Source: Lathyrus oleraceus
Taxonomy: Eukaryota > Streptophyta > Magnoliopsida > Fabales > Fabaceae
Direction of reading: 5' to 3'
Assembly (NCBI RefSeq): GCF_024323335.1
Contig: NC_066579.1
Span: 253,635,575-253,699,574 of the forward strand
Length of the DNA: 64,000 nucleotides
A model generated the notes under the pieces. The model was not told the DNA's origin. It made no database searches and saw nothing but the letters and a program-made list of their open reading frames with translations. Within the stretch, counting starts at the first letter, position 1, and the number at the start of each line of letters is the position of its first letter. Both the position numbers and the translations under genes were made by a program. This document shows positions 11,453 to 24,239 of the stretch, one piece after another.

Positions 11453-14189
11453 GCAAAAATTAGGGATTTGGCAGGTAACTGCATCTTGACAAGACTGTGT
11501 TCTACATCTATCGTTCTATCAGAGATTCTTGTTCATTCATCGTCAACTAAAGCTTCGAATACATCGAACTCGGAATTGGTGGAGAAATGGTCATTATGTT
11601 CAATTTAGCCCTTTTCCAATATATATCACCAATTTCAATCTTGTAAAGGTCTATGGGGTCAAATGAATTTGAGCTTTTATCCAATTATTTGCACTCTTAT
11701 TTGTTTCTATTCAACAAATGTTTTGCATGTTTTAATTGAGAAAAATATCATTGTTTTAAATAAACAAATTTTTCACAAATTGTTTTTAAACAAAGTGAAC
11801 ATTCACAATGATGAAAGGATACTTAAGGAATTCTCAGTGCTCTCCCAAGGGTGGCATGATTTCCAACAGGGTAAGACATTTGTTCATATTCCTGGCATTT
11901 GATTGTATTCTCTTCTTCCAGATATTGTGTTGTGGGTTTTCTCCCCATCAGAGTGCCTTTCTTGGTTTCTTCCCCTAAGCAGAGTGTTGGGAAGATTTAT
12001 TCATCCCTTTTCCCTTCCGCAGAGCAGTGGTTTTCCCTCCTTAGCAGTTGTGTCCTCTTTGGAAGGTCCGGTATTTGGTGGTTGATCCCCAGAATTCCTC
12101 CCAGTTTCCTCAGGTAGATCCCCAGCAGGGTTGTTGGTGTGGTGGATTTTATCTGTGAAAACAATTTCCCCAACCAGAGTTGCTTTTGCGGCAGATTCTA
12201 TTTGTGCATTAAGCTCTTCTCCCCAACTGAGATTTATAGTTCATCCCCAGCGGAGTTGTTGGTGTGGTGGATTTTATTTGTGATAGATCCCCAGCGGAGT
12301 TGTTGGTGTTGGATCTTATCCGTGATGATGTTATCTTCCTCAGATAGATCCCCAACGGAGTTGTTGGTGTGTTGGATCTTATCTATGATGATGTTATCCC
12401 CTGCGGAGATATTGCTGTTTCTTGGCATATCGAATCCATAGTAGAGTTGTTTGTGTGGCAGATTCTACTTGTGCGATCTTTTCTCCTCAGCAGGTGTGAT
12501 TTCCTTGGTGAGTTTGGTACTTGGTGTTGGATCACCAGTTTCCTTTATCTCCCTCAGATGGATTTCCCGTTAGAGTTGCTTTTGTGGCAGTTTCTGCCTG
12601 CACAATGAACTCTTTTCTCCGGCTGTGACCGATGTTTCCTCCGGAGCCGTTTGTGTTCTTCCTCCCGAGCAAAGTGTATGGTAAAGGTTTTTTAGCCTCT
12701 TTCCTCCTCAGCAGGTGAGAGATCCTTGGTTCGTTTGACCTTTGGGAGCTTCTGGTTGGTGGTTGTATCCCCACAAAGATTCTTCACCCCCTTTTTGGAC
12801 TTCCCCGGCGGAGTGGTCTCATCAGCAGAACTTATTTGCGCCGTGATCCGATTCATAGTCGGAATGATTGTTGTTCATTCCCCTGCAGATATTTTTATGA
12901 TGTTTCTGATATCTCTGGTTCCCCTGTAGAGTTGCTTTGGTGGCAGCTTCTGCCCGTGCAATGAATCTTTTTCCTTAGCTGAGACTGTTGATTCATCCTC
13001 AGAGATCTTGTGATTTCCTGTTATCTCTGATTCCTCGGCAAGGTCTTTGCTTCCTGGCTCTCGGATCTCCAGCAGATTGGATATTCTCCGGTGATCCTGG
13101 CTTTCTCTCTTGAGATGTAGTACCGGGTGGTTGATTCCTGGACCTGTTTGTGTTAGATATGTCTGTTTGTCAGCATTCATCAAACATAAATCACGCATAT
13201 ACATGCATAATTATAACATTCAGATATTCATGTTGCATTTTTTGCCATATATCGTTGTTTGTTATCTCTTGCTATTTGGTGGTATGTATTTCCTCAAGCA
13301 GATGTCGGTGTCTGATCTCTCCATATAGAGTTAGCCTCTTAAGCAGAAAGTGTTTATCTTTCCTGCCATTCCCCACTGAGTTATATCCTCGTGGATGACG
13401 GTTGTTTCTGTTTCCTCCCAACACATATATTGGGATGGATTTCCCTATTGAGTTATATCCTCATTAGGATGAGTCTTGATTCAGTTTGCCTTTTTGGTTT
13501 GATCCTAAATTGGCTTCTTGTGACTGTCTTTGGTGTTTACCTGTGGTAAATGAATAATTGCTCATTAATCGGCAATCCTTCACCTTATCCCCAGTAAGGT
13601 CGTCAGTGTTTATTCACCTTATCCTCAGCGAATTGTTGTGGCTTTCTACCCAGTAACCGGTAGTTATAAGTCCTATTTTTGTGGTTTTCTACCCAGTATC
13701 CGGTAGTTATAAATCCTACTTTCTTCCCCTAGCAGAGTTGACCATTATGGTTCATCCTGTGTGATGGCGGATTTTTGCGGTCTTCTGCCCAGTATTCGGT
13801 AGTTGTAAATCCTATTGTTCCTCCCCATCAGAGTTTGTGCTTCCCCGTGGTGTAAATGAATAACTGCTCATTAATCGGCAATCATTCATCTTATCCCCGG
13901 CTGAGTTTGTGGTTTTCTACCCTTATGCCGGTAGTTGTAAACCCTATGTTTCTTCCCTCGCAGAGCTAACCATTGTTGTTCATCCTAGTTGATGACGGTT
14001 ACTCTTCTGTGGTTTCCTACCCAATATTCGATAAGTGTAATCCCCTCCTTGGTGTTTATCTTCATCCAGTATTCGATGTTGATATTCCCTCTTTTTCCTG
14101 GGTAATTGCCTCGTGCTCGCAATTTATCCCCGGCAAGTCATCTTTTGTCTACCCTATTGTTGTTGGTAACGATTGTTTCTCCCCTGAAT
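11453..14189 (+). other. 3' noncoding region of Ogre A, CCCCAGC-type repeat array
   Basis: There is no gene here. From about 11930 the region is a run of diverged short repeats with a core like TCCCCAGCGGAGTTG (for example near 12242, 12287, 12347), spaced irregularly. This core is close to the reverse complement of the PBS. From about 13540 a different unit appears, 'ttctacccagtaaccggtagttataa' followed by 'tcctatt', several times. Variable, satellite-like 3' regions are known in Ogre elements. The short reading frames over it (such as 12139-12441) are repeat artefacts. Confidence 0.7.
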
Positions 14190-16030
14190 TGGTCATCATT
14201 ACAAGGAAGCACAGGTCAAGCACTTCAAGAGCATCCTTCGTGCAAGAGCTGAGATATTTTCCTTGGTATAAGGACCACATGATATTACAAAGAGCTTATA
14301 GGAGCTAGGATTCCATTTTGGAGCCATTTCATCAAGTGATAAAGGCCCAAATTCAGTCATACATTTCATGATCATCTGAAGACCAAGAAGTCAACTGTGC
14401 AATCAACTGAGGGCTATGGGTTGGGGAGATGAATTTAAACACCTCAATCATGTTCAAATGAAGCCTATTTGTCATTTCAAACATCTATCTTGAAGATTTT
14501 GAAGTCATGGCAAAAGTTTCCAAAAATGGAAAGTGACCTGTAATTTCAAGTTTCCAAAAATGGCAAGTTTCTGGTCCACATTCAACTTGACTTATCAACA
14601 TCGAAGAAGTTTCAAATGAACTTTCGGTGAACAAGAAAGTTGAAGATCTTTCTCTCCCCTTTCCAAAAAGTCCTATTTCATGTCCATATGATGAATGGTT
14701 GAGAAGTTATGGCCAAATGATCACAAGGTGTGCATGGAAGTTCAAAGTGACATAACTTTTGATACAAAGCTCCAATTTGGTCCATTCTTTTTGCAAAATA
14801 CTCCTCATGACCAATACTTTTCAAAAAAAGCCTTGCCATGCATGTAAAAAATGTGTATGATCATCATTCCTCAAATGTCCATTTTGGAGGGAAATTCTAC
14901 AATTCAAAATTGGCTTAAGCTACAAGCAAAATACCATTCAAATGTTGATTGTTGGTTGATTATAAGTGAATTCCAAGCTTGCATGGGCACTGTTCACGTG
15001 TAGCATGTGCATGAGCTTCACATTTGCATTTTTTGCATATTGCCTTATTTTTTCCTAATGATGATTAACCATTGCCTAATTGTGATTTCAACATGATTAG
15101 CACACCATATAAATAGCAAACCCTAATCTCATTTGCAGAGAAGAGAAAATTCAGATCAAATTTCCAAATTCCCTCCATTTTTCTCTCTCTTCGATTCTTG
15201 CATTTCTTCATACAATTCCTCAAAATTCTTGCATAATCTTGATCATCATGCATCATTGAGTAGGAATCAACTATTGGTTTGAAGAATTTATTCCAGATTT
15301 GAGCAGATCGAGTGCATCTTCATGGAATTGGATTTTTGAAATTCAGCTAGATCTAGTTGGTTTCAGTGGATTCTTCTTGCACAAAGCTTCAACAGAAGCA
15401 TAGAGGAGCAGATCTGGAACTTTAGAGGCCTTGAACACACGTGAATAGTGAACTGCAATTCCAAGTAGGTTGAATTTCATCATCTCCTTTTGTTGATTTC
15501 TTGTTATGATTGTGTAGATCTTACTTAGCTGAGCATGCTGATATGATTAGATCTTGATTTGGCTTAGAAATGAGCATGTATGGTTGAATTAAAGTTTTGA
15601 TGTCAAAAATGTTTGTGCTCGATCCGTGCGATACATGATGATTTAGTTGAAATGAACATGATATTTGGACTCCTGGTTGAATGCTGGTTCGAACGGTGTA
15701 TCATTTGCCAAAATCTGGAAAATTTGTTGAAGCTCCGCCGAAATTCCACCGGAGAAGACGACCGGAGCTTAGCTCCGGCGTCTGGCTTTTGTGCTAGGGT
15801 TTTAGTCCTACGTGTTCGCCATATCATCGCTTGCTTGTCTGTTCCGTTGGCTGTAATTCGTTTGACCTGTGCCACGTTTGAGTTGAATCTGATGTGTGTT
15901 GATGACACATTAATGAAACGATGTGTTTCATTTGTTCCATGTTGTATGCTTGCGTGTTGCCATGTGTGTGCCTCCGTGTGTGTTCCATTGGCTCTTGTTG
16001 CTTTGATTAATAATTTTTTCTAAACTAATA
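14190..16030 (+). repeat. Truncated LTR fragment, Ogre A/D family
   Basis: It aligns by eye with D LTR sequence from about 33095 to 34752 and on into 57858-57980: 'caagagc..cttcaag', 'gaagacgaccggagct..agctccggcgtctg' and the stretch after it. It starts about 225 bases inside the LTR and stops well before the LTR end, so both true ends are missing. It may be what is left of the 3' LTR of A. No gene. Confidence 0.65.
15108..15116 (+). promoter_or_regulatory. TATA box of the truncated LTR
   Basis: TATAAATAG followed by 'caaaccctaatc', the same arrangement as in the LTRs of D (34011) and C (35772). It marks the old LTR promoter and shows + orientation. Confidence 0.55.
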
Positions 16031-17411
16031 AGGCATTTACTTTAAGAGCAATCGATTTCAAAAAGGAATGTCAACAACAATTTCAAGGACGGTAAATCTT
16101 CATGTGTGAAGCACCTGTTGGTCTTCCCTGAGCATTAGATGACTTAAGTCTCACCCATAGTTCGTCATTCATTCCTAGCATGGTTTATAAGTTTCTCTTC
16201 GAGTAATTTGTTGCCCCCGGTAGAGTTGGTGGACGATTCTTCTTCCAGCTGAGTTGATGTTTTGTTTACAATTCATCTTTCCCCAACTGAAATGTTCTCT
16301 TTTCCTAGTTTGTGAGTTGATGAACGAACCCTGGATTATCTTGGAACCTTTCTTTGGACTCCAGATTCCCAATGCAGTTATTTATATTGCATAGCCGTGA
16401 CAGTTTCTCCCCTATGTGAGTTAGCAAATCCGATTGATTTTGTTGTTGGGCCTTGGAATTAGTTTATTTCGCATTCTCCAAGAAGAATTTGATGATCGTT
16501 GAAGTTTTATGGTATTTTATGTGTCCGGACAGATCATTGAATCCCCAACAAAGATGCACATAAGTGTTTATGAAATCCCCATTAGAGCACCTGGCTCTCC
16601 TCACTCAGATGTTTATCTATTCATTGTGATTTAAGACCCCTGTGAAATTTCATCTTTTGATAGGAGCTCTTTCCCCATAAGTGCTCAGTTCTGAGCAGTA
16701 TTGGTGATGTCACCTGGAAGATTATTCCCCATTTGATATCGTGGTGACTTAAAATTCCCCGTAGAATTGACTTGATAGGATCCTCGGTATATCCCTCTTT
16801 ATTCCTCAACATGATTAGGTGATACTTTTCAGTAGTGCTTTCTTCCCCCCACCCCCTCCACCCCGACCCCCACCCCGCGAAGTGTGCCATGTTGGTTGGA
16901 TGCATGGTCTCCACCACTTTCCCAACCAGAGTTGAAGTCATTTTGAGTAGATTTCATAACCTCGATTATTTATTTTCATCCCTAGCAGGTTCTCCAGTTG
17001 GTGCTCCATCTTGTTGAGATTTGTTGAATATCTAGTTGTGATGATTCAAATCTTTGTTACTTGTATCCTTTGTGCTCATTTTTTGGCATGATCATACACA
17101 TGCATATGCACATATAAAGCGCATCATCAAATATATCATTGTGCATTTTATCACATTCGATGTTTATTCTGATCCCCTTCCCTGGTGACGTTATCTCCCC
17201 ATGCAGATTTTGGTGTGTCTGTCCTCTTTTAATCGTAGAGTGTTAGCCGCTTAAGCAAAAAAAGTTTATATTTTCTCTTGTCCCCATTGAGTTATTTCCT
17301 CGTGGATGATTATTATTTCATTTTCCTTCCCAGTTCATTATCTGGATGGAACCTCTCCCCTTTAGTTATATCCTCATTGGGTTGAATCTTTTTTACCGTT
17401 TCTTTCTAATT
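16031..17411 (+). other. Second Ogre 3' noncoding region (A'), left part
   Basis: No gene. It repeats the module order of 12880-13480: CCCCAGC/GAGTTG-type repeats, an AT-rich 'catgcatatgcacat' segment (about 17090-17150; compare 13195), then 'tagccgcttaagcaaa' and 'gagttatttcctcgtggatga' (17240-17310; compare 13330-13400). It is therefore a second copy from another element whose coding part is missing here. The solo LTR interrupts it at 17417. Confidence 0.6.
16845..16876 (-). other. G-quadruplex-prone tract
   Basis: On the plus strand five C runs (6, 5, 4, 5 and 4 bases) are separated by 1-4 bases. The minus strand would carry five runs of four or more G with short loops, a strong G-quadruplex pattern. 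It lies in an Ogre 3' noncoding region; no function is shown. Confidence 0.6.
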
Positions 17412-17416
17412 CTTAC
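17412..17416. repeat. Target site duplication CTTAC, left
   Basis: The five bases before the solo LTR are repeated directly after it (22931-22935). Confidence 0.8.
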
Positions 17417-18566
17417 TGTAAGACCCCAATTTTGGCCCTAAGATCCCTCATGGCCCATATCATACCATATCATTGCCTCAAGGATCCTTGCATGCCCTAG
17501 TTTCCCTCCTAGTGGGTGGGGTACCTAGTGAGTGTGGTTCTTGATCACCAAGCATGTATTGCATTTGTATATCATTGCTTTTCATATGTTTACTAACCAA
17601 AAGTACAAAAATATTGTCATCTAACCATGTTACTTGCAGTTGAAGCAATCAACAGTCAAACAGTCAAATCAACCATTGAGCAATGGATGGTGGCCATTCT
17701 TGCAGAATTTGGGCACCATGATCATTCATCAAGAGTTCATATGAGTTATGACATCATTTGGAATCAAGATATCAAGTGGTAGAGGCTTGGAATTCATCAG
17801 AACTTGGTTCAGTCAAGCAAAACCCTAGTAAAGTCAACTGAAGTCAACCTTGGTCAACTGTGCATTTAATCGGTGATTTGATGGTGGGAATTGGTCTGAG
17901 AGGTCTCATTCATGTCCATATAAGCCTCATATATCATGTCAAACATCATCATTGAAGAATTTGAAGTCAAACAAGAAATTTCCCAAAATAGAAAGTTGAC
18001 CTGTAATTGGAATTTGCCAAAAATGGAAACTTCTTCTCCTCAACATTACATCATCATACAAGCTTCAAATGAATTTTTGCCCAACATGAAAGTTGAAGGT
18101 CTTATTCTCCCATTTCCAAAAAGTCCAAGAACACTCAATTCCCATTTATGGTTGGCAAGTTATGATTAAAGCTTTCTCAAAAATTTTTGAACTTCAAAAG
18201 GCCATATCTTCCAAACCATTTGGCCAAATTGGGTGGGTTTTTTTGCTACAAGTCATATTTGATACCCTCTTTCCAAATCTTCCATCATAATTCACCAAAA
18301 CTCAACCAATCAAAATGGCATTTTTAAGGTGGTTTGAATTAATTCAAGTGAGGTAAAAAATGACTTTGCAAAATAACCATTCCCAACACTTTCTATCAAT
18401 TGAAATGGTTCTGAAAACATGTTTTGGATATGTTTGAGGCCCAAGTTCGCAGCTGTACACACACACCTTGCCATTTGAGTGAAAATTGATCAATTAGCAA
18501 AAACACCTCATTTACAAAATTCCAATTACCACATAAATTAACCATGCTTAGCTTCACTAAACAGAC

Positions 18567-18573
18567 TATATAT
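18567..18573 (+). promoter_or_regulatory. Probable TATA box of the solo LTR
   Basis: TATATAT about 1150 bases into the LTR, at the position where D and C have TATAAAAG and TATAAATAG. 'gccctagcagcc' follows about 20 bases later. Confidence 0.45.
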
Positions 18574-21429
18574 TCAACATTTGGACTCTGAAAGCCCTAG
18601 CAGCCACAACTCTCACAAACAGACCAAAACTCTCTTGCTCTCAAAAACATCCATTTCTTCATTTTGAAAATTCTGCTGAAAACCTCAAAGAACTCGTGCA
18701 TTGCTTGTTGGTGCCATCACATACAAACCATTTGGAACCATTTGCCAGCCTCACATCTCAACTGCAAAGCCTTTTTCATGGACTGTTTTGAAGAAGCTCT
18801 CCCATGGCAGATTTCGATTTGAGCTGAAAGCAAGGTAGCTGAGCCAAATTCCTTCACTCATTCATCATCTGGAAGCTTGTAGAGCACCTGTTTCAGCTTT
18901 ATACAACCAAACAACAGCTGAATCATCACTGCTCTTCAACTTTGGTAAAATTTCAAATCTCACCATTTGCAAAATCATGTTATACTTTAGATAGATCTTG
19001 CTTTGCTGGTCACAATGAGCTTTGAATCGATGAAAATGGTTGAGTAATTTGAAAGTTATGTTGTCATGAAATTTGATGTTCAAGTATGTTTTTGCATGAT
19101 TCTTCCATACTAGCTCGAGTTAGTGAAAATGATTGTTGGATTTGTGATGTATGTTGTTTGCTGAGTTGAATGCTATGCTTGTTGACCAATTCTGGGCAAA
19201 AAAGTTTTTCACGATTTTGGATGATGATGAACAGTGAACGCAAACCCTAATCCCTGCCCAGAAACGCGATTGGCTGTTTTCAATTTTTGTTTTGCATGGA
19301 AGCACTATTCCATTGCCATGTAGCGTATCAGCATGTGACACGCAGGATAAGTGGAACGCAGCGTTCCATTTAAGTTCCAAGTATTTTCAAAAATGCCACT
19401 GCCGTGCCTAATTGTCCCATTAAATCATGTTATTTCACAATATTTATTTCATTTTGAACACAAACTTACAAAAATCATAGCACATCCATTTTTTATCCAA
19501 AATTCATGGGACTTTTTGAAAAATGCTCTGTATGATCTCTAGTTTTTTATCATGATTTTTTCCAGATTTTTTGCATGAATGGATTTTTATTGGTGCTAGG
19601 GTTTGTGACATGTGCTCATTTCATGTATGTTTTACCAAATCAATTGTGAAATGATGATGCTTTATCCAATGCCTTTGAAATTTTTTGTGCTTAAACTAGA
19701 CACATTCATGGTGATTTTGGTGTAGAGTTTGTGAATTTATCATTGCTGGTTTGTGAGTTATGATTTTTTGAATTAGGGTGTGACAATTTATGTCACACCA
19801 TTCATGTCCAACTTCATGATTTTTATTACCTTGTTTCTTGAACTCAAATTGATCTGAATTTTTGCATGAACATACTTGTGGATGTCTAGTTTACATGTGA
19901 TTTTTTCTGGAATTATTGATGGCATTTCCTAATTGTTTGAGATTTTCTCCCCTGTTTGGTCATATGTTGACTTTTTGTGACACATGTTCCCATATCATTT
20001 GTGAAATTCTCATACTTAATTGAATGGACATGAAATTTGACATGTGATTAGTAGACATCTTAAACCTTGCCATGGTTTTGATCCCATTCATTTCTCATAT
20101 GTTGTCACTGATTTATGAATTATTGAAGTTGGTACATGTTTGGTTGACTTCTTTGAGCATGCTTGAACTTGCCTTGCCTTTCTGATTTTCATTGACCAAC
20201 TTCCCTTGATCCAAATGAGCTGAAATTTGATATGCTTATCATGCTATGGATTATGTTTGATCATGAATTATTTGATGATTTATTGAATTGTTTATGATTG
20301 GTTTTGAGTTGAGTCTTGCTGTTGACTTCTATGAGCTTCTATATGCCATGCTTTGACCTAATTTGCTTATGAAATCATAATGATAATTGATATGAACATG
20401 AAACCAATTGGGTTTGTTTCTTGATTATTTGAATTTGATTTTGAACACTTGTCATTTGCTGTTTTGACTTTCTTATCTCCTTTTGACCCTAGGCTTGTCC
20501 TAGTGGTCCTGTTGCTCATGTTTGAGTTCATTGTTTCAGGTTAAGCAACAAATGCTTCAAAAAGATCAATACAAATTGAATGAGCTTATTTGATTATCAT
20601 GACTAACTTGTTTGTTTTGTAGGTTGCTTGGCTCATATGCTTTGAGCTTTGTGCATTGCACACTTAACTGATTGTGTTGACTGTTGATCTTTATCTCATT
20701 TTGATTTAAACTTTGAGTTGTGTACTGATTCTGTTTGACTGGTTTCAGGTACCTTTAGTTGCTTAGTTCTTTAAGAACTTGCTTTGCTTTGCTTAATAGC
20801 AATTTGCATTGAGGTATAATCCCTTTTCTTCATGTAGTCTGGAAGACCTGGCCTGTTACTTGGCCAGGCAACTGTCTGAAGTCCTCCTTAAGAGGCAATG
20901 CTTGTGTGTGTTTACATTTGTCCCAAGCAGGAAAAGTCCTTTTAATAAGGCAATTGGTAGATCAAAGAGATATGCAACCTATCTCCTACTATTCTGTGAG
21001 TCTTCTCCTTGCTCCCATTACATGGTTGTAGCATTGAGATTCAAACCCAAGATCTATCGAGTCAATAATCTGTGGAGAGAGTTCCTACTTTCTGAACTCC
21101 CACACCTTCTGATATTCAAATGCTCTCCCTGACCAGGGATAAGAGCAATGAGGCACACCCCTCATATCCTTTCATTTGCTTCACCTTAGTCCCTCAATGG
21201 CAAGGTTAAGAGCACTATTAACCCTATTCCAGTTGGCTTCAATGCCTAACCCTTTGTGTGAGCCTGATTGTTTGGTTATAATGTGTGCTGAATGACTTCA
21301 TTGATTGATTGCTTATCTCATATACATATGTCTGCTTGCATGCTTTGTGCATTTATCATCATTAATTACTCATTAGTGCATGATCATTTCATTTATCTCT
21401 GTGACATATCCTTGTTGTTTGCCCATTGA

Positions 21430-21930
21430 GGACAATTGTAAGACCATCCATCGGCCATTGCTCCTGTGATATGGAAGTGAGTATAAGACCATCTCATTGG
21501 CCACTCATCTTCTCTTTGCTCGATGCATTTGTTTGTTGTATGTGAGGATGCAATTGTAAGTCCCTGCAAGTTGGCATTTGTATTCCTAGGACCATACTGT
21601 GGAGGTTAGAGTAAGCCCAGATAGATTGGCATCTGACATCCATGTTTTGCTTTTGTTTGTTTATGTGAGGATGCAATTGTAAGTCCCTGCAAGTTGGCCT
21701 TTGCTTTCCTATGATCATATGTTGGATATTGGTATAAGCCCAGACAGATTGGCATCCGGTATCCAAGTTTCGTTTGTTTTAGGAGATTGGAATAAGTCCA
21801 TCTATTGGCTTCCGACATCCTTGTTTCTTTGTTTAGGAGATTGGTGTAAATCCATTTATTGGTATCCGGTATCCGCTTTTGTTTGTGAGATTGGAGTAAG
21901 ACCATTGAGTGGCATCCGGTATCATTTGTT
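21430..21930 (+). repeat. Tandem repeat array in the solo LTR
   Basis: Diverged units of about 55-120 bp with cores such as 'gtataagaccatc', 'ggcatccggtatcc' and 'gcaattgtaagtccctgcaa' (the last present twice, near 21548 and 21670). Overlapping minus-strand reading frames of 90-99 codons exist only because of this repetition. Confidence 0.65.
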
Positions 21931-22930
21931 TGCTTATTTTGTTATTGCTCATTGCCTATTCCAAAGGACACACTTGAGTCATCTTCAATATGATTTCAAG
22001 AGGTGAACATTCTAGGAAGTTTTACAATCCATTTTCATCCATTCATCCCCATTAGGTCCTAAACCTTTTCACACATTACTTTCAAACTTGAGATAGATAT
22101 TGTGCAAACATCTTCATGTTTTCAAATCAAAAACCTGGACCCCAAGTCCTTGACTTTTTTCAAACTCCATTTCATAATACTTCTTTGAATCAATCTTAAT
22201 CATACTTTGACCCTACTTTCATGAACACTCATAATCAATTAACTTCACCCATTCAATTGTTTTGGCTTTGTCCATTGTTAATCTTTTCACACATTAGCCA
22301 TAGGTTTCAATTATCATTGTGGTTGATGTAAACCTCACCCTATCCTTAGTGAGTCGACTATAAGACTTCCGTACTGAAAACAGGGTTAACCCCTCTAGTA
22401 CGTCGAAGCTATCCTCGCATGGTGGATGTTGGTCTTGGTCGAGTTTTCTCCCATTGATAATGAAGAGCCTCAGTGCTATTGTTTAAAATCGAACTCACTA
22501 ACTTTTGGAAATCTTTTAGCCGAACTACGGCGTTTTGATCCTTACCTTTGATGGGAGGTACGTAGGCAACGGGTTCATCCGTTCGAACACAAAAATAACT
22601 AACTTGTATATTCTTTTCTCATCATCCCAATCATGTTTGCACAATAAATATTTCATAACAAATAACAATTTTATACAACAAGTGTGAAAAGGGCTCCCTA
22701 GGAGTACCTAGGACGTGATGGGTGCCTAACACCTTCCCATTGCGTAATTTACACCTTACCCAGACTCTCTGATCTTTTTATTAGTTTTCTACGCGTAAAA
22801 CTTCTTAGGCTTTTGTTCGCTTTTTAGCCAATCCTTTGGATAAATAAAAGTGCGGTGGCGACTCGAATTCTTTGTATGCTTTGCTTATGGTTTAATCGAT
22901 AAATCATATAGCGACGAATACACCGCTACA

Positions 22931-22935
22931 CTTAC
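22931..22935. repeat. Target site duplication CTTAC, right
   Basis: Matches 17412-17416 and closes the solo LTR insertion. Confidence 0.8.
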
Positions 22936-24239
22936 CTAGATAGATCTTTTGGTCCCCCGAGAATTTATTGCTCGGTAACTGGTAATATATTTCTGGGCGT
23001 TGAGTATTTCACATGTGTTAATTTACCCAGTAACAGGTAAAAGGTAATTTACTCTTTTGTTTTTCTCTAGCGGATTCATTTTTCGTTTCCCCAGCAAGTC
23101 TATCCTTGATATGTTCATCTTAACCGGTGACAGATATTCTTCCTGTTTGGTATTCTACCCAGTACACAAGTAGCTGTAATTCCTATTTTCCTCAGAAGAG
23201 TTCATCCTTGATATGTTCACTTTAATCGATGACGAATTGTCTCTTTCTTCAATCTTCAACCCAGTAGCCGGTAGTTGTAATTTCTATTTGCGATGTTTTT
23301 CCCAGTAAATGGTAAATATAAATCCTATTCTCCCCTCAAAGTCTATCCTTGATATGTTCGCTTTAATCAGTGACAAATTTTCTCTTCCATTTGGTCTTCT
23401 GTCCAGTAACCGACAGTTGTAATTCCTATTTTTCCGAGCAGTCTATCCTTGATATGTTCATCCTAACCGGTGACGGATATTCTTCCTTGTGAGTTTATCC
23501 TTGATAAGTTCATTTTAACTAGTGACAAATACTCTCTCTTTGGTCTTCTGCCCAGTAATAGGTAGTTATAAATCCTATTTGATATATTTTCCCAATAGGT
23601 TATTGTTTACCCTAACCGGTAATTAATATGCCTCATTTTCCTTAGCGAGTCATCCTTGATATGTTTACCATAACCGGTAACAGATGTTCCTCTGCCCGAG
23701 TGTATTAATCTACTTGCCCAGTAATCGGTAGTGGATAATACATCTCTTTTACTCCTGTGTTGAAGTTTATTCTTCCCCAGTTGAGTTTGAGTGTGTATTT
23801 TCCCAGTGAAGTCGTTAATCCCATGTTGCGTTCGAGTATTTCAGCTTTGCTCTGATTTACGCATTTCCCCAACAGGTGTTTCTTGCTGTATTGATGTTAT
23901 CCCAATACATGCAGTTTTCCTTTCTCCCCAACCGAGTCTTTCCATTGATTTATTTTCATGGAAATCCCCTCGTGTCTCCCAACAGTTTTTAGGTTGTAGC
24001 CTGGCCTACGCATAGCTTTTTATTCCCTAGAGTCTTTGTTTCCCCAGTGAGTTTTTTCCTTACGGGATGCATTATATTCCTGTGGACTTTTAGTTTCTCT
24101 GGATTCCTTTCCTTTGTGGAAATACATTCCCTCACAAAGATTATTTTTGCATACATATCATATGCATCATGAGGTCTCTTAGGGACCAAAATACCAAAAA
24201 TATGTCTATGTATAGCTTTGTTTCTTATGTAGGTAGTGT
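22936..24239 (+). other. Second Ogre 3' noncoding region (A'), right part with tandem units
   Basis: No gene. It continues 16031-17411 beyond the solo LTR. The main motif is 'tatccttgatatgttcat' plus 'aaccggtgacagat', then 'cccagtaaccggtagttgtaa', repeated at roughly 105-bp steps (near 23102, 23207, 23345, 23450). The same units occur in the opposite orientation in 27240-28200. The last 100 bases turn AT-rich with 'catatcatatgcatcatg'. Confidence 0.65.

Larger units (their letters stand above)
1..16030 (+). mobile_element. Ogre element A (Ty3/gypsy, Tat clade), partial and decayed
   Basis: Parts run in the order LTR end, PBS, leader, ORF1, gag, protease, intron, RT, gypsy RNase H, second RNase H, integrase, 3' noncoding region and a truncated LTR-like piece. 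ORF1 before gag, the pro-RT intron and the doubled RNase H mark it as Ogre. The window begins inside the 5' LTR. Six in-frame stops (3144, 4694, 5465, 8076, 9213, 11085) and one frameshift near 5920 break the proteins, so this copy is not autonomous. The right boundary is uncertain: the LTR-like piece from about 14190 lacks both true LTR ends. Confidence 0.85.
17417..22930 (+). repeat. Solo LTR (5514 bp), Ogre type
   Basis: It begins TGTAAGACCCCAATTTTGG, the same start as the D LTR at 32869, and ends ...CACCGCTACA, the same end as D at 60719. A perfect 5-bp duplication CTTAC flanks it, and the flanking DNA on both sides is Ogre 3' noncoding repeat. No PBS or internal sequence follows, so it is a solo LTR left by recombination between the two LTRs of a former element. 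It is longer than the D LTR (about 4746 bp). It carries no gene; reading frames inside are short and unconserved. Confidence 0.85.

Noticed and set aside
12139..12441. 100-codon frame in the 3' noncoding region of A
   Set aside because: Translation of the CCCCAGCGGAGTTG-type repeats, not conserved in C or B.
21494..21905. Overlapping minus-strand frames with repeated residues
   Set aside because: Produced by the tandem array in the solo LTR.
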